DNA of 11,087 nucleotides from Candidatus Colimorpha onthohippi (GCA_018064565.1 JAGHVA010000268.1:1-11087), one strand, 5' to 3'. Positions 1 through 8,552 are shown, counted from the stretch's first letter. Notes: generated from the letters alone by a model not told the origin. Numbers and translations: made by a program.

Positions 1-2069
1 ACAGTACCATGGTCAGTACCAATAAACACCTCTCCGCTGTTAGGCTGTACGGTGATAGCGAGAATATGATTTGAGGGCAGTGGCGAGTTGGCGGTGGTGA
101 AATGATGCAACTCTTCCAAGCCGTTGGCACTGATAAGGTACAGACCGCCAGATTGAGTCCCTATCCATTTCTGGTTGGCTCCGTCAACGGCAATGCAACT
201 GATATTCTCGTATGCCATCAGGTATTCTACAAAATCACCGTTGGATATCACGATATTGGAGCAGTTGACAGGAGCTTCCTCACCCTGACCGCCATTATCA
301 AACATGTTTTGGGCATTGTAGATGACTTTGATGCCTTTGTTGGTTCCAATCCAGATATCGCCTGACCTGTCTTGAACTACGCTGTTGACACTATTTGTTT
401 GCAGATGGCTTCCGTGATTGGGATTGACATAGGCCATCTGTCCAGCACCATCATGTACATAAATTCTATTGGCGCGGCCGTATAGCCATTTGTATCCTCT
501 CACACTATCGCAAAGGATATTTGTCAGTTCATCTCCGCCTACGATTGGCGTTGTGTTGAAACTATTCCATGTCCCATCGGCATAGCGTACAAACAGCCCG
601 TTATCGACCAGCGACTGACATCCCCATAGGTTGCCGTCAGCGTCAAAGGCTACACTACCAGTCCTAATGCTTCGCCACCCGTCATGGATGTAGGCTTGTA
701 TGGCACCCTGACTATTGGACTCATTACTAATTAGCGTAGGTTTGCCATCCCAGATGTCAATAATGCCATAATTCCATGAGGCTGCGACAAGGTGGTTGGG
801 CTGTTTGGGATCAACGGCTACGCATAATACATCGGTTAGGGTGTCTATCAGGTGGACGCGTTTGTCCAGCTGGTCCCATTTGCCGTTACTATTGTGATAG
901 ATATATACCGATGCGGGAATGTATAGACTGCTCACAGAACTAAGTCCGCCTGGTGAGAGATAAACGTTGTCGTCATAGGCAGTGAGATTATATACGTTGT
1001 CGGACACGTTGCCATTGGGCGACAAATAGATACCATTACTTAGTGTGTCCCTCGCTGTATAACTTCCTTCGGCGAAGTCAACCGAACAGCCTGTCTCGTT
1101 GAGTAGAAGCAGACCAGCCCAATCGTGTGCTACATAGATAGAACCGTTGTCGCAGACAATGGCATCGTTAGCAATTATTTCGCCATACTCAAACTGGTGC
1201 ATCTGATACACTGTCGCTCCTTGGCAGTTAAGCAATTTGACACCATCGGGTGTGGATTCTGTGATGAGATTCCCTCTTAGCCGAACTGATTGAATGTCTC
1301 CACTGTCAATTAAGGCAAATCCAGATTTGGGTGAGCCATAGTAAAGCATTCGGTTTAATGGATCGAAAGTTTCGGTCAGTACTACCAATGTATTGTTGTC
1401 GCATGCCAAAGTGGCTATATTTTGGTGTGCTAATGCTACAGTAGTGTCCAGTGTCCAATGAGTATTGATATTCAAGTGTTTATCTGTGAGTGATGCTGAG
1501 TATAGCCCTTGTGTTGTTGCTGTGTAGATGGTGGGATAATCGATGGCAATAGCTTTGACAGCGTTTGGACTGGTAGCGGAACCGATCGGATAGGTGGATA
1601 CAATTTCATGGCGGTTCAGGTCAATTACCACAATGCCTAATCCTGTGGCAATGTATGCGTTGTTTGCGTAAAAATCAATTCCGTAGATGGTTTTGTCGCC
1701 AGCATTTGATAGCCGTTTAATATCGGAGATATTGTAAGTCCGCCCCTCTTGCAGTATGTCGATATTTGAATTGTCGTAGGCTACTACCAAGGTGTTCTGA
1801 TGGCATGCGATTGTCATGATGCCTACATCCGAGAGGGGTTCATCACCCGTCGATGAACCTGCTTTGTTAATGCGTCCGATTTCATCGCTGGCTATGGTGT
1901 GGTAACTTATCGCATTGCGGTATGCTGCGTAAACTGTGCCATTGCCAACAGCCAATGAGAGGGCGTTATTGTATGAGAAGTGGTCTCGCCAACTGCCTAT
2001 AGCCAACTGTGCATGGGCAGGAATGGCAGAGAGCAATACGAGGATAATCCCTATTTCTTTGAGGCGCAT
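1..2069 (-). CDS. porZ: PorZ-like T9SS beta-propeller protein (3' end cut by window)
   Basis: This frame reads without a stop for 689 codons from the ATG at 2069 to the window edge, so the C-terminus is missing. The protein starts with a Sec signal peptide (MRLKEIGIILVLLSAIPAHA, cleaved before Gln21). The mature part opens with IGSWRDHFSYNNALSLAV, which I recognise from the N-terminal propeller of PorZ. Blade-like repeats follow, among them GDIWIGTNKGI, QKWIGTQSGGLYL and a PSNHILAI..GEVFIGTDHGT segment near the left edge, as in two-component-regulator-type propellers. Known PorZ proteins are about 780 residues, with two seven-bladed propellers and a C-terminal T9SS sorting domain. In Porphyromonas gingivalis PorZ belongs to the surface attachment complex with the sortase PorU and supplies A-LPS. 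The gene lies 22 bases after mreD and is probably co-transcribed. The alternative is a generic secreted propeller protein. The missing sorting domain would decide this. Confidence 0.8.
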   Translation of the reverse strand, partial: MRLKEIGIILVLLSAIPAHAQLAIGSWRDHFSYNNALSLAVGNGTVYAAYRNAISYHTIASDEIGRINKAGSSTGDEPLSDVGIMTIACHQNTLVVAYDNSNIDILQEGRTYNISDIKRLSNAGDKTIYGIDFYANNAYIATGLGIVVIDLNRHEIVSTYPIGSATSPNAVKAIAIDYPTIYTATTQGLYSASLTDKHLNINTHWTLDTTVALAHQNIATLACDNNTLVVLTETFDPLNRMLYYGSPKSGFALIDSGDIQSVRLRGNLITESTPDGVKLLNCQGATVYQMHQFEYGEIIANDAIVCDNGSIYVAHDWAGLLLLNETGCSVDFAEGSYTARDTLSNGIYLSPNGNVSDNVYNLTAYDDNVYLSPGGLSSVSSLYIPASVYIYHNSNGKWDQLDKRVHLIDTLTDVLCVAVDPKQPNHLVAASWNYGIIDIWDGKPTLISNESNSQGAIQAYIHDGWRSIRTGSVAFDADGNLWGCQSLVDNGLFVRYADGTWNSFNTTPIVGGDELTNILCDSVRGYKWLYGRANRIYVHDGAGQMAYVNPNHGSHLQTNSVNSVVQDRSGDIWIGTNKGIKVIYNAQNMFDNGGQGEEAPVNCSNIVISNGDFVEYLMAYENISCIAVDGANQKWIGTQSGGLYLISANGLEELHHFTTANSPLPSNHILAITVQPNSGEVFIGTDHGT

Positions 2070-2091
2070 GATATGAAAACTATGTGCGGGG

Positions 2092-2607
2092 TTAGTGCTC
2101 CTTTCGGATAAACAATGTCTGATACAGCATCATGATAAGCCATGAGGCTGTCGTACTCAGTAGGATACATGTAATGGTGTAAAAGATGCCATGAAAAGAG
2201 AATAGTTCCAAGCAGAACAATGAGATGTAGAATATGAGCAGTAGAAATATAGAGTAGATGGAGTAAGACTGAAACGATGTGGAGCGGTATGAAGTTCGCT
2301 CTATAGTTTTCTCGTTGTCACGCATCAAGATTCGGTCGCCAATCAGTATCCGAGCCAATGCCACCAGTGTACACGCAAAAGTGTGGAACCCGATTAGACT
2401 ATTAAGCATGTCCATACACAGCCCTGTAAAAAAGGAGATGAGTAATAGCGCAATGCGATTCATACCAGTGGGGAGCATTAGGATAAACAACACATAAATG
2501 TAGGGAATAATCAAGTTGGTCAGCACCACCTGATTTAATATCATGAGTTGTATGGCAAAGAGAAGCACAAAGCGTCCCAGATTGAGCAATATGGTATCTA
2601 ATTTCAT
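2092..2607 (-). CDS. mreD: rod shape-determining protein MreD
   Basis: This 171-residue, very hydrophobic inner-membrane protein works with MreC and MreB in the elongation complex that directs lateral peptidoglycan synthesis. About five or six membrane segments can be seen (roughly residues 10-30, 33-47, 51-70, 74-90, 117-138 and 142-165). The segments LNQVVLTNLIIPYIYVLFIL and FFTGLCMDMLNSLIGFHT match the layout of Bacteroidota MreD, including the acidic residue in a G-x-x-x-D-M-x-x-x-x-x-G-x-H stretch. The length is normal for the family. The ATG at 2607 is the first possible start, because an in-frame TAA lies 15 bases upstream of it. It follows mreC after 108 bases, and the usual mrdA (PBP2) and rodA genes do not come next. 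PorZ does. Confidence 0.88.
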   Translation of the reverse strand: MKLDTILLNLGRFVLLFAIQLMILNQVVLTNLIIPYIYVLFILMLPTGMNRIALLLISFFTGLCMDMLNSLIGFHTFACTLVALARILIGDRILMRDNEKTIERTSYRSTSFQSYSIYSIFLLLIFYISLFCLELFSFHGIFYTITCILLSTTASWLIMMLYQTLFIRKEH

Positions 2608-2715
2608 ATAGGCGAGTTGTTATAGGTGGGTTCTGTAAATCAATTGCTTTGGGTTTTAGAAACAGCAAGAAGCCGAATCGCTGAGGCGAGAAAACATAGA
2701 ATTTAGGAGCCCTAC

Positions 2716-3555
2716 CTATAATAATTCTCTCGGCTCAAGTGTTTTGTACAGCGAATCTAACCCATCAGTAAATTGGTTTGTAATGATATATACATGGTCT
2801 AATTTGCTGAAATCGGTTGCCAAGCGTATCGTTATTTTATAGAAACCGCTTCCAGATGGAGCTGCGGCTGATTGGACATAACCAACGGTAACACCTTTGG
2901 GAAAATCGTTGGACAATCCTGATGTGATGATGGTGTCATTTTTGACCGGACGGTGTGTGGTGGGAATGTCGATTACAGAGGCGTAGCGGTAATCTTTGCC
3001 CTCCCAAATCAATGACCCTTTGGTGTTGTCGCGTGCTATCGTTACACTATTTCGACTGTCGGGATGCAGTATAGGTAGTATTGTTGAGAAATTTTCGGTG
3101 GTGCTTAGTATGACACCTACTATACCTTGTGGTGAGATTACAGCCATGTCAGGTTTTATCCCCTGTCGAGAGCCTTTGTTTACAATGATGACATTTCGTA
3201 TCTGATCCCACGAACTCTTGATTACTTGGGCATCGGTGTAGGCGTAGCGCTGCTGATAGAGCGTGTCGCTGTTGGCAAATGTGCGGTAGTCGCATTGAAC
3301 GTACGATTCTGCCAGTCTCGCTCGCAACTGCGCATTCTCTTTTGCCAAAATGTCATTTTCGTGTCGTAGTCCGAAATACTGCTGGATAGAGTTGGTGGTG
3401 GTATAAATCTGTCCTGCAATATGATTTCCACAACTGATGATTCGTGAGCTTTGGTAATAGCTGTTTCGCGTAATCATGAAGATGGCGATGCTCTCTAATG
3501 CCAGAAATAGGCAGATATAATTGTATTTCTTTAATAGGGCTATTAGTCGTTCCAT
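2716..3555 (-). CDS. mreC: rod shape-determining protein MreC
   Basis: This 279-residue bitopic inner-membrane protein is the periplasmic scaffold of the elongasome, linking MreB and MreD to the wall synthases PBP2 and RodA. A short basic cytoplasmic end is followed by one membrane helix (about residues 12-29) and a coiled-coil region (about 64-84, HENDILAKENAQLRARLAES). The beta-rich MreC domain comes next, with family landmarks NKGSRQGIKPDMAVISPQGI (126-145) and TSGLSNDFPKGVTVGYV (211-227). Length is typical for Bacteroidota. The start lies 15 bases after the gmk stop, and no other start is needed because the membrane helix begins directly after it. No mreB is present in the window, so mreB must lie elsewhere in the genome. 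Confidence 0.93.
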   Translation of the reverse strand: MERLIALLKKYNYICLFLALESIAIFMITRNSYYQSSRIISCGNHIAGQIYTTTNSIQQYFGLRHENDILAKENAQLRARLAESYVQCDYRTFANSDTLYQQRYAYTDAQVIKSSWDQIRNVIIVNKGSRQGIKPDMAVISPQGIVGVILSTTENFSTILPILHPDSRNSVTIARDNTKGSLIWEGKDYRYASVIDIPTTHRPVKNDTIITSGLSNDFPKGVTVGYVQSAAAPSGSGFYKITIRLATDFSKLDHVYIITNQFTDGLDSLYKTLEPRELL

Positions 3556-3570
3556 AGTGAGGATGCGGTG

Positions 3571-4149
3571 TCAAAGGGTTTGTTGGGCTTGTCCGATGAA
3601 TCGCGCTATGACTTCTTTGGTTTCTGCTACGGCAGTTTCCAAGTCATCGTTGACAATGGTAACGTCAAAGTATTTGCTCTCGCTGAGCTCTTTAGCACTG
3701 CGTGCCAGTCGCTTTTGGATAGATTCCTCGGTTTCAGTGCCGCGGCGCCGCAACCGGTCTTCTAATACTTCGATGCTGGGGGGCATCACAAATATTGAGA
3801 GGGCGTCAGAACCGAAATATTTTTTGATATTTTTTCCGCCATTGACATCCACGTCAAATAGTATCACATGACCGTTTGCCCAAATTCGCTCTGGCTCTGA
3901 CTTTAGTGTGCCATAGCAAGTGCCCTCATACACCTCTTCCCATTCTAAGAAGTCGCCATTATTTACCCGGTTTTTGAATATTTCAGGTGTTAGATAGTAG
4001 TAGTCCACACCGTCTCTCTCTCCTGCCCTTGGCTGTCGTGATGTGGCAGAGATAGAGAATTCAAAACAGTCGAATTCTTGCATCAGTCGCTTGATGATAG
4101 TAGTCTTGCCACATCCAGAGGGGGCTGACAGTAAAATGGCTTTATTCAT
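3571..4149 (-). CDS. gmk: guanylate kinase
   Basis: This 192-residue cytoplasmic enzyme phosphorylates GMP (or dGMP) to GDP with ATP and is essential for GTP and dGTP supply. The P-loop SAPSGCGKTT spans residues 8-17, with Lys15 and Thr16 as the nucleotide-binding pair. The GMP-binding region follows with SATSRQPRAGERDGVDYYYL (34-53) and FLEWEEVYEGTCYGT (67-81). The DVDVNGG stretch (99-105) and the lid region RLRRRGTETEESIQKRL (132-148) complete the signature. Length is normal and no key residue is missing. It sits between the unrecognised gene upstream (57-base gap) and mreC (15-base gap), so it is probably expressed from the same transcript as the cell-shape genes. Confidence 0.97.
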   Translation of the reverse strand: MNKAILLSAPSGCGKTTIIKRLMQEFDCFEFSISATSRQPRAGERDGVDYYYLTPEIFKNRVNNGDFLEWEEVYEGTCYGTLKSEPERIWANGHVILFDVDVNGGKNIKKYFGSDALSIFVMPPSIEVLEDRLRRRGTETEESIQKRLARSAKELSESKYFDVTIVNDDLETAVAETKEVIARFIGQAQQTL

Positions 4150-4206
4150 CTGTGGTTGGTCTCTTTTAGTTTATTGCAATGGTCGTCGTAATTGGTGTTG
4201 GTAGGA

Positions 4207-5289
4207 TTAAAACTTCCTGTCAAATATCTCAAAAAAGGTCTTTACCGATAGCGATTCCATGTCCCATTCGTATTCGGCGGCAATCTCGCGGACATGATCC
4301 AAAGCTTCCTCTCGGTCATTGATTGCGTTCAATCGCAGTATGAAATCGTTATAGGCCTTCATGTTATTGCCAAACAAAGCCATAAAACTGAATTTGTCAT
4401 TCACGTTTATGATAGTTCTAAGGTCTGTTACCTTCTTTGTGTTGGCTAAATTCCCCTGTCCAGACTTTGAGGGGCGGAGTATCTCTCCCAGAGTGGCTTC
4501 GTTATTGGCATTTTTGGGCAACAAGTCAAGTAACGACACTTCATCGGTAGATGGTGGGGTAGGCGTTGTAGGTGTCTGCCGTGCAACGGTATTGGATAGA
4601 TTTTCCAACTGGCTGATGCGGCTGTCCAACTCCAATTGTTGGGAGTTTGTGTTGTCGGTCAGGGGCTCTGTCGGCTGTTGCGCAGTTATAGTCTCCGACA
4701 TCGGGTCGGGGGGAACTTGTTTGTTTTGAGCGGATGGCCCGTTCGGATCAAATCCCCATTGTGAGGTGTCGATAGTAATGTTTTTTTCTTTTGTACTTTC
4801 GGTAGGCTGTGTGGTGCTATTAGGAGTCAATTCAGTTGTTGTTGTCGAAGATTCCTTTGTGGCCTCACTCAATAAGCTTTCGATAAATGGGTCTGGCGTA
4901 GTCTCGTCATCGGTTATTGTTATTGGCGATACTACGATGGGGTCGGAGTCTGCCTCTGGGGGGGCAAACACGCTTGCGATCTCTTGATTGGTCTGGGGTT
5001 TGGAGTCTTTGTGGCGTCTGTTCTTCTTGTCCGATTCTTTCGCTTGCGAATCATCGGTTGCTGTTTTTTCGACACAAGGAGTCATTGTTGTAGCGGGCTG
5101 TGTATGCTGTGAGGCTGCTGCGTCAGAAGGTTCGTCTGTTGTAGGTAGTGCTACAAGCAGTGCGTAAATTGCCCGCAAACGCTCTGTTAGCAAGTCTCGC
5201 TCTATGCTGGGCAACGCACCGATAGTGCGAATCTGTTTTTCTAATTGAACTACCTGTGCGTAGAAAGTGTCGAAAGTGTTTTGGCTCAT
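4207..5289 (-). CDS. unrecognised protein with helical N-terminus, disordered T/S/P linker and conserved C-terminal block
   Basis: I do not recognise a named family. The 360-residue product has three parts. Residues 1-50 form a predicted amphipathic helix (QVVQLEKQIRTIG and ERLRAIYALLVALP). Residues 51 to about 250 are low-complexity, rich in Thr, Ser, Pro, Gln and Glu, with a short basic patch (KESDKKNRRHKDSK), and are probably disordered. Residues 251-360 look folded: LLDLLPKN, then TDLRTIINVNDKFSFMALFG and a helical acidic tail ending TFFEIFDRKF. The last block resembles C-terminal regions I associate with uncharacterised Bacteroidota proteins, from memory only. No signal peptide or membrane segment is seen, so it is likely cytoplasmic. 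It is the first gene of the gmk-mreC-mreD-porZ run. The clear frame over more than 1 kb and its position in the operon support a real gene. Confidence 0.85.
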   Translation of the reverse strand: MSQNTFDTFYAQVVQLEKQIRTIGALPSIERDLLTERLRAIYALLVALPTTDEPSDAAASQHTQPATTMTPCVEKTATDDSQAKESDKKNRRHKDSKPQTNQEIASVFAPPEADSDPIVVSPITITDDETTPDPFIESLLSEATKESSTTTTELTPNSTTQPTESTKEKNITIDTSQWGFDPNGPSAQNKQVPPDPMSETITAQQPTEPLTDNTNSQQLELDSRISQLENLSNTVARQTPTTPTPPSTDEVSLLDLLPKNANNEATLGEILRPSKSGQGNLANTKKVTDLRTIINVNDKFSFMALFGNNMKAYNDFILRLNAINDREEALDHVREIAAEYEWDMESLSVKTFFEIFDRKF

Positions 5290-5353
5290 GGTCTAACATT
5301 ATTATTTGAGGATACAGCAGCAACCATACGTGCCCCGCTTTTTTATGGTGAAA

Positions 5354-5361
5354 TATGGTTG
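5354..5361. repeat. right arm of an 8-bp inverted repeat (left arm 5321-5328)
   Basis: CAACCATA at 5321-5328 is the exact reverse complement of TATGGTTG at 5354-5361, with a 25-base spacer. A second perfect inverted repeat, ATAGTA (5366-5371) and TACTAT (5375-5380), lies right beside it. Both fall in the predicted leader of the minus-strand operon. They could form leader hairpins or a protein-binding site. No riboswitch class is recognised. Confidence 0.35.
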
Positions 5362-5405
5362 ATATATAGTAGGTTACTATTTTATAGATGGCGTATATGA
5401 GTTTG

Positions 5406-5413
5406 TAAAAGTA
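5406..5413 (-). promoter_or_regulatory. candidate -7 element for the minus-strand operon
   Basis: On the minus strand this reads TACTTTTA directly after TTTTTTTG. This is one base off the Bacteroidota sigma-ABfr -7 consensus TAnnTTTG. Transcription would start a few bases further, near 5398-5400, giving a leader of about 110 bases before the ATG at 5289. No convincing -33 TTTG was found at the normal distance. Confidence 0.45.
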
Positions 5414-5545
5414 CAAAAAAATCATGAGACTTTTTTAGTGTATTTAATCTTTTTTTTTACCGTGACATGTTAATTGAATGCGCTATAGATTGTGCCGTTT
5501 GTCGGTGTAATATTTATATTGGCAGAACTATATTTATTTTCTTTG

Positions 5546-5553
5546 TATCTTTG
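5546..5553 (+). promoter_or_regulatory. -7 promoter element for the M16 peptidase gene
   Basis: TATCTTTG matches the Bacteroidota -7 consensus TAnnTTTG exactly and is preceded by CTTTG, as in many promoters of this phylum. Transcription would start near 5558-5562, giving an A/T-rich leader of about 40 bases ending in AAATAAAAAATG. The best -33 candidate, ATTG at 5518-5521, lies a few bases too far upstream, so the -33 element is weak or absent. Confidence 0.6.
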
Positions 5554-5597
5554 CCATTCCGTTTGGAAATAACATTAACCATTTTTATAAATAAAAA

Positions 5598-8531
5598 ATG
5601 CAGAAAATGAAACGTTTATTGTTCTTTGCGATGCTTTTGGTTTTGATGCTTCCAGGGCTTAGTGCTCAGAAGTCGTACAAGTATCGCACGTTTAAGAATG
5701 ACCCCTTTGAGGCTCGTGAGTATAAGTTGGACAACGGCCTTACGGTGTTTATGAGTGTCTATAAGGATGTGCCAAGAATCCAGACCTATATCGCAGTTAG
5801 GGCGGGTAGCAAAAATGATCCTCACGAAACTACGGGTTTGGCTCACTATCTCGAGCACATGATGTTCAAAGGCACACAGCGGATGGGTAATACCGACTGG
5901 GCTACTGAGCAAGTCTTGATTCAGAAAATCGAAGCTCTCTTTGAGGCTTATCGTATGTTCGACGATAGTGTAACTCGCAAGAGTATATACCACAAGATAG
6001 ATAGCCTCAGCTATTTAGCTTCTAAATTGGCTGTCGCCAATGAGTACGACAAAAGTATGAGCGCCATTGGTGCTACTGGCACAAACGCTTATACAGCGCT
6101 CGACCAGACTGTATATATCGAGAATATCCCGAGCAATCAGCTCAGCACCTGGTGCGAAATCGAGGCTGACCGTTTCAAGAATTTGGTACTTAGGTTGTTC
6201 CATACCGAGTTGGAAACTATCTATGAGGAAAAGAATATGTACTCCACTAATGATGGCAGACGTGTATATGAGGCAATCTTATCGTCGCTCTTCCCTCATC
6301 ATCCATACGGAACACAGACCACCATTGGTGAGTCGGACCACTTAAAGAATCCCTCTATGCGCAATATCCGTAAGTTTATTGCTGATTATTATGTGCCTAA
6401 CAATATGTGCATCTCGTTGGCTGGCGATTTTGACCCAGACGAGGCTATCAAGATTATTGACAAATATTGGGGCGATATGCAGGCTACAGAGGTCCCTCCG
6501 TTCAGCTATGAGCCTGAGTCTCCTATCACCAAGGTGGACACGATTACCCTGTCGGGTCAGGATCCCGAAAATACGACTATCGCTTTCCGTATATCCTCAA
6601 AGGTAGGTAGCCATGAACGACTGGTGGCAGACCTCATGGACGAGATGCTCTGCAACGGAACGTGTGGTATTATTGACCGTAACGTCAACCAAAAACAACT
6701 TTGCCTGGGTGCCTATAGTGGCATTTATGGTATGAACGATTACGGCGCGTTTGTGCTCGGTGGTCGTCCTAACGAAGGGCAGACACTCTCACAACTTCAG
6801 GCTTTGTTGCTTAGTCAGATTGAAGAACTCAAAAAAGGCAATTTTGACGAGAGTCTATTAGTTGCGGCTATCAACAACCGCAAGCTCTCGTTGATGCGTC
6901 AGGCCGAAAGCAACGGTAGCCGTGCCAGCACTATGATGAATGCTTTCCTTCAGCATCGCGATTATGGTGATGTGTGCAACGATATCATCGAATTGTCTAA
7001 AGTTACCAAAAAAGATATCGTAGATCTTGCCAATAGGCTGTTTAAGGATAACAACTACGTTATCATCAACAAACTTCAAGGTACTCCCGACCCAATCAAG
7101 AAGGTTTCCAAACCAGCCATTACACCTATTGAGGTAGGACGTGACAACGAGAGTGAGTTTTTGCGCGAGATTAAGTCTCGTCAGGTACAACCGATTGAAC
7201 CGCAGTTTGTCAATTTCGAGAAGCAACTCACCAAAGCCAAATTGTCCAATGGTACCGAGGTGCTGTATGTGCAGAATGTAGAGAATAAGACGTTCAATCT
7301 TCAATATCGTTTTGAGTTTGGTAGCAATGCGGGTATGCTTGGCAAGAAGATGGAGTTTGCAGCGAGTCTCCTACCTTATCTACGTACAAGCAAACACAGT
7401 GTAGATGATCTTAAGACAGAGTTTTACAAACTGGCATGCAGTTATGGCGTAAGTGTAGGTGGCAATGTGATTACGGTTAGTATTAGTGGTTTGAGCGACA
7501 ATATGAAGGCTGCTATGGCACTCTTGGAAGAGTATGTAATGGATGCTCAACCCGACGAAGATGCCAAAAATACGCTAATCGACCGTATCATCAAGTCTCG
7601 TCAAGATAGCAAGAAAAGCCAAGGATCTGCTTTCAGTGCGCTTACCAATTATGCTATCTATGGCAAAGAGAACTCGCCTTCGCTCGATATTTTATCAGAG
7701 AGTCAGTTGCGTGCCATCTCGGCTCAAGAGGTGGTGGATCTTATCCGCGATATCTTCAATTATAAGCAGCGTGTGCTGTATTATGGTCCCGAATCTGTTG
7801 GTGCACTCAAATCGATTGTCCAAGAGTCTCATTACATGCCCAAGAAATTCAAGGCTTGTCCTAAAAATATTGAGATAGACCCGTTGCCAGTTAAAGAGCC
7901 AACTGTCTATTTTGTGGATTTCGATGGTGACCAAGTTCGGATGCGTAGCTTCTTCCGCAGCGGCAAGTTCGATCTTAAGTTGCTGCCTGTCATCAACATG
8001 TATAACGAGTATTTCGGTGGAAGCATGAACTCTATTGTGTTCCAGGAGATGCGCGAAAAACGTAGTCTCGCCTATACCGCTTGGGGTGGTTATAGTACAC
8101 CAGGTCGTCCTAATGGCTATTTCAATAACCAAACGTTTATCGGTACACAAAACGACAAGGTTATTGATGCTCTTGACGCATTCGCAGACCTTTACAACAA
8201 CTTCCCCACGGCTCAAGCCAATTTCGACCTCGCAAAAGAGGCTTTGATGACGGGTATCCGTACGTCAAGAACAACCAAGTTCGCCATCATCAGCAACTAT
8301 TTGGCTTACGAACGGATGCACTACGATTTCAATAAGCCTATTGGAAAAATGAATTTTGAGGCATATCCTAAACTCACACTTCAGGATATCGTTGATTTCA
8401 ACAATAAGTATCTCAAAGACCATAAGCGCGATTATATCCTTTTAGGTCGTGAGAGCGATATGGATTTCGAGGCTCTCAAGCGGTATGGCAAAATCAAGAA
8501 GCTTACGTTAGAAGAAATCTTCGGGTTCTAA
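5598..8531 (+). CDS. secreted M16 family (pitrilysin/insulinase-type) zinc metallopeptidase
   Basis: This 977-residue protein is exported by a Sec signal peptide (KMKRLLFFAMLLVLMLPGLS, cleaved after Ala23). The N-terminal M16 domain carries the inverted zinc motif H83-Y-L-E86-H87 in GLAHYLEHMMFKGT. The third zinc ligand is probably Glu204 in FHTELETIYEEKN. NAYTALDQTVY (163-173) is the usual substrate-strand segment. The C-terminal M16 half lacks HxxEH but has the family hallmark FQEMREKRSLAY (815-826) followed by a Gly-rich strand, so this is a full four-domain enzyme expected to cleave peptides in a closed chamber, probably in the periplasm. Residues about 100-160 form a helical insertion between the zinc motif and Glu204. 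A second ATG at 5607 (MKRLL) is an equally good start. The gene ends with tandem TAA codons and appears to be transcribed alone. Confidence 0.93.
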   Translation: MQKMKRLLFFAMLLVLMLPGLSAQKSYKYRTFKNDPFEAREYKLDNGLTVFMSVYKDVPRIQTYIAVRAGSKNDPHETTGLAHYLEHMMFKGTQRMGNTDWATEQVLIQKIEALFEAYRMFDDSVTRKSIYHKIDSLSYLASKLAVANEYDKSMSAIGATGTNAYTALDQTVYIENIPSNQLSTWCEIEADRFKNLVLRLFHTELETIYEEKNMYSTNDGRRVYEAILSSLFPHHPYGTQTTIGESDHLKNPSMRNIRKFIADYYVPNNMCISLAGDFDPDEAIKIIDKYWGDMQATEVPPFSYEPESPITKVDTITLSGQDPENTTIAFRISSKVGSHERLVADLMDEMLCNGTCGIIDRNVNQKQLCLGAYSGIYGMNDYGAFVLGGRPNEGQTLSQLQALLLSQIEELKKGNFDESLLVAAINNRKLSLMRQAESNGSRASTMMNAFLQHRDYGDVCNDIIELSKVTKKDIVDLANRLFKDNNYVIINKLQGTPDPIKKVSKPAITPIEVGRDNESEFLREIKSRQVQPIEPQFVNFEKQLTKAKLSNGTEVLYVQNVENKTFNLQYRFEFGSNAGMLGKKMEFAASLLPYLRTSKHSVDDLKTEFYKLACSYGVSVGGNVITVSISGLSDNMKAAMALLEEYVMDAQPDEDAKNTLIDRIIKSRQDSKKSQGSAFSALTNYAIYGKENSPSLDILSESQLRAISAQEVVDLIRDIFNYKQRVLYYGPESVGALKSIVQESHYMPKKFKACPKNIEIDPLPVKEPTVYFVDFDGDQVRMRSFFRSGKFDLKLLPVINMYNEYFGGSMNSIVFQEMREKRSLAYTAWGGYSTPGRPNGYFNNQTFIGTQNDKVIDALDAFADLYNNFPTAQANFDLAKEALMTGIRTSRTTKFAIISNYLAYERMHYDFNKPIGKMNFEAYPKLTLQDIVDFNNKYLKDHKRDYILLGRESDMDFEALKRYGKIKKLTLEEIFGF

Positions 8532-8552
8532 TAACGAACGTGTAACGAATTG

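Noticed and set aside
102..365. Plus-strand open frame of 87 codons at the left end
   Set aside because: It lies antisense inside the intact 689-codon PorZ frame, which carries clear propeller motifs through the same bases.
2402..2668. Minus-strand frame overlapping mreD and the mreC-mreD gap
   Set aside because: It needs a TTG start, is a shifted frame of mreD for most of its length, and its product has no coherent composition.
2661..2672. 12-base string AACAGCAAGAAG also present near 10057
   Set aside because: A shared 12-mer is expected by chance in 11 kb, and the flanks do not match.
5123..5425. Minus-strand 100-codon frame spanning the operon leader
   Set aside because: It is a shifted frame over the first part of the 360-residue gene plus A/T-rich leader, with no family features.
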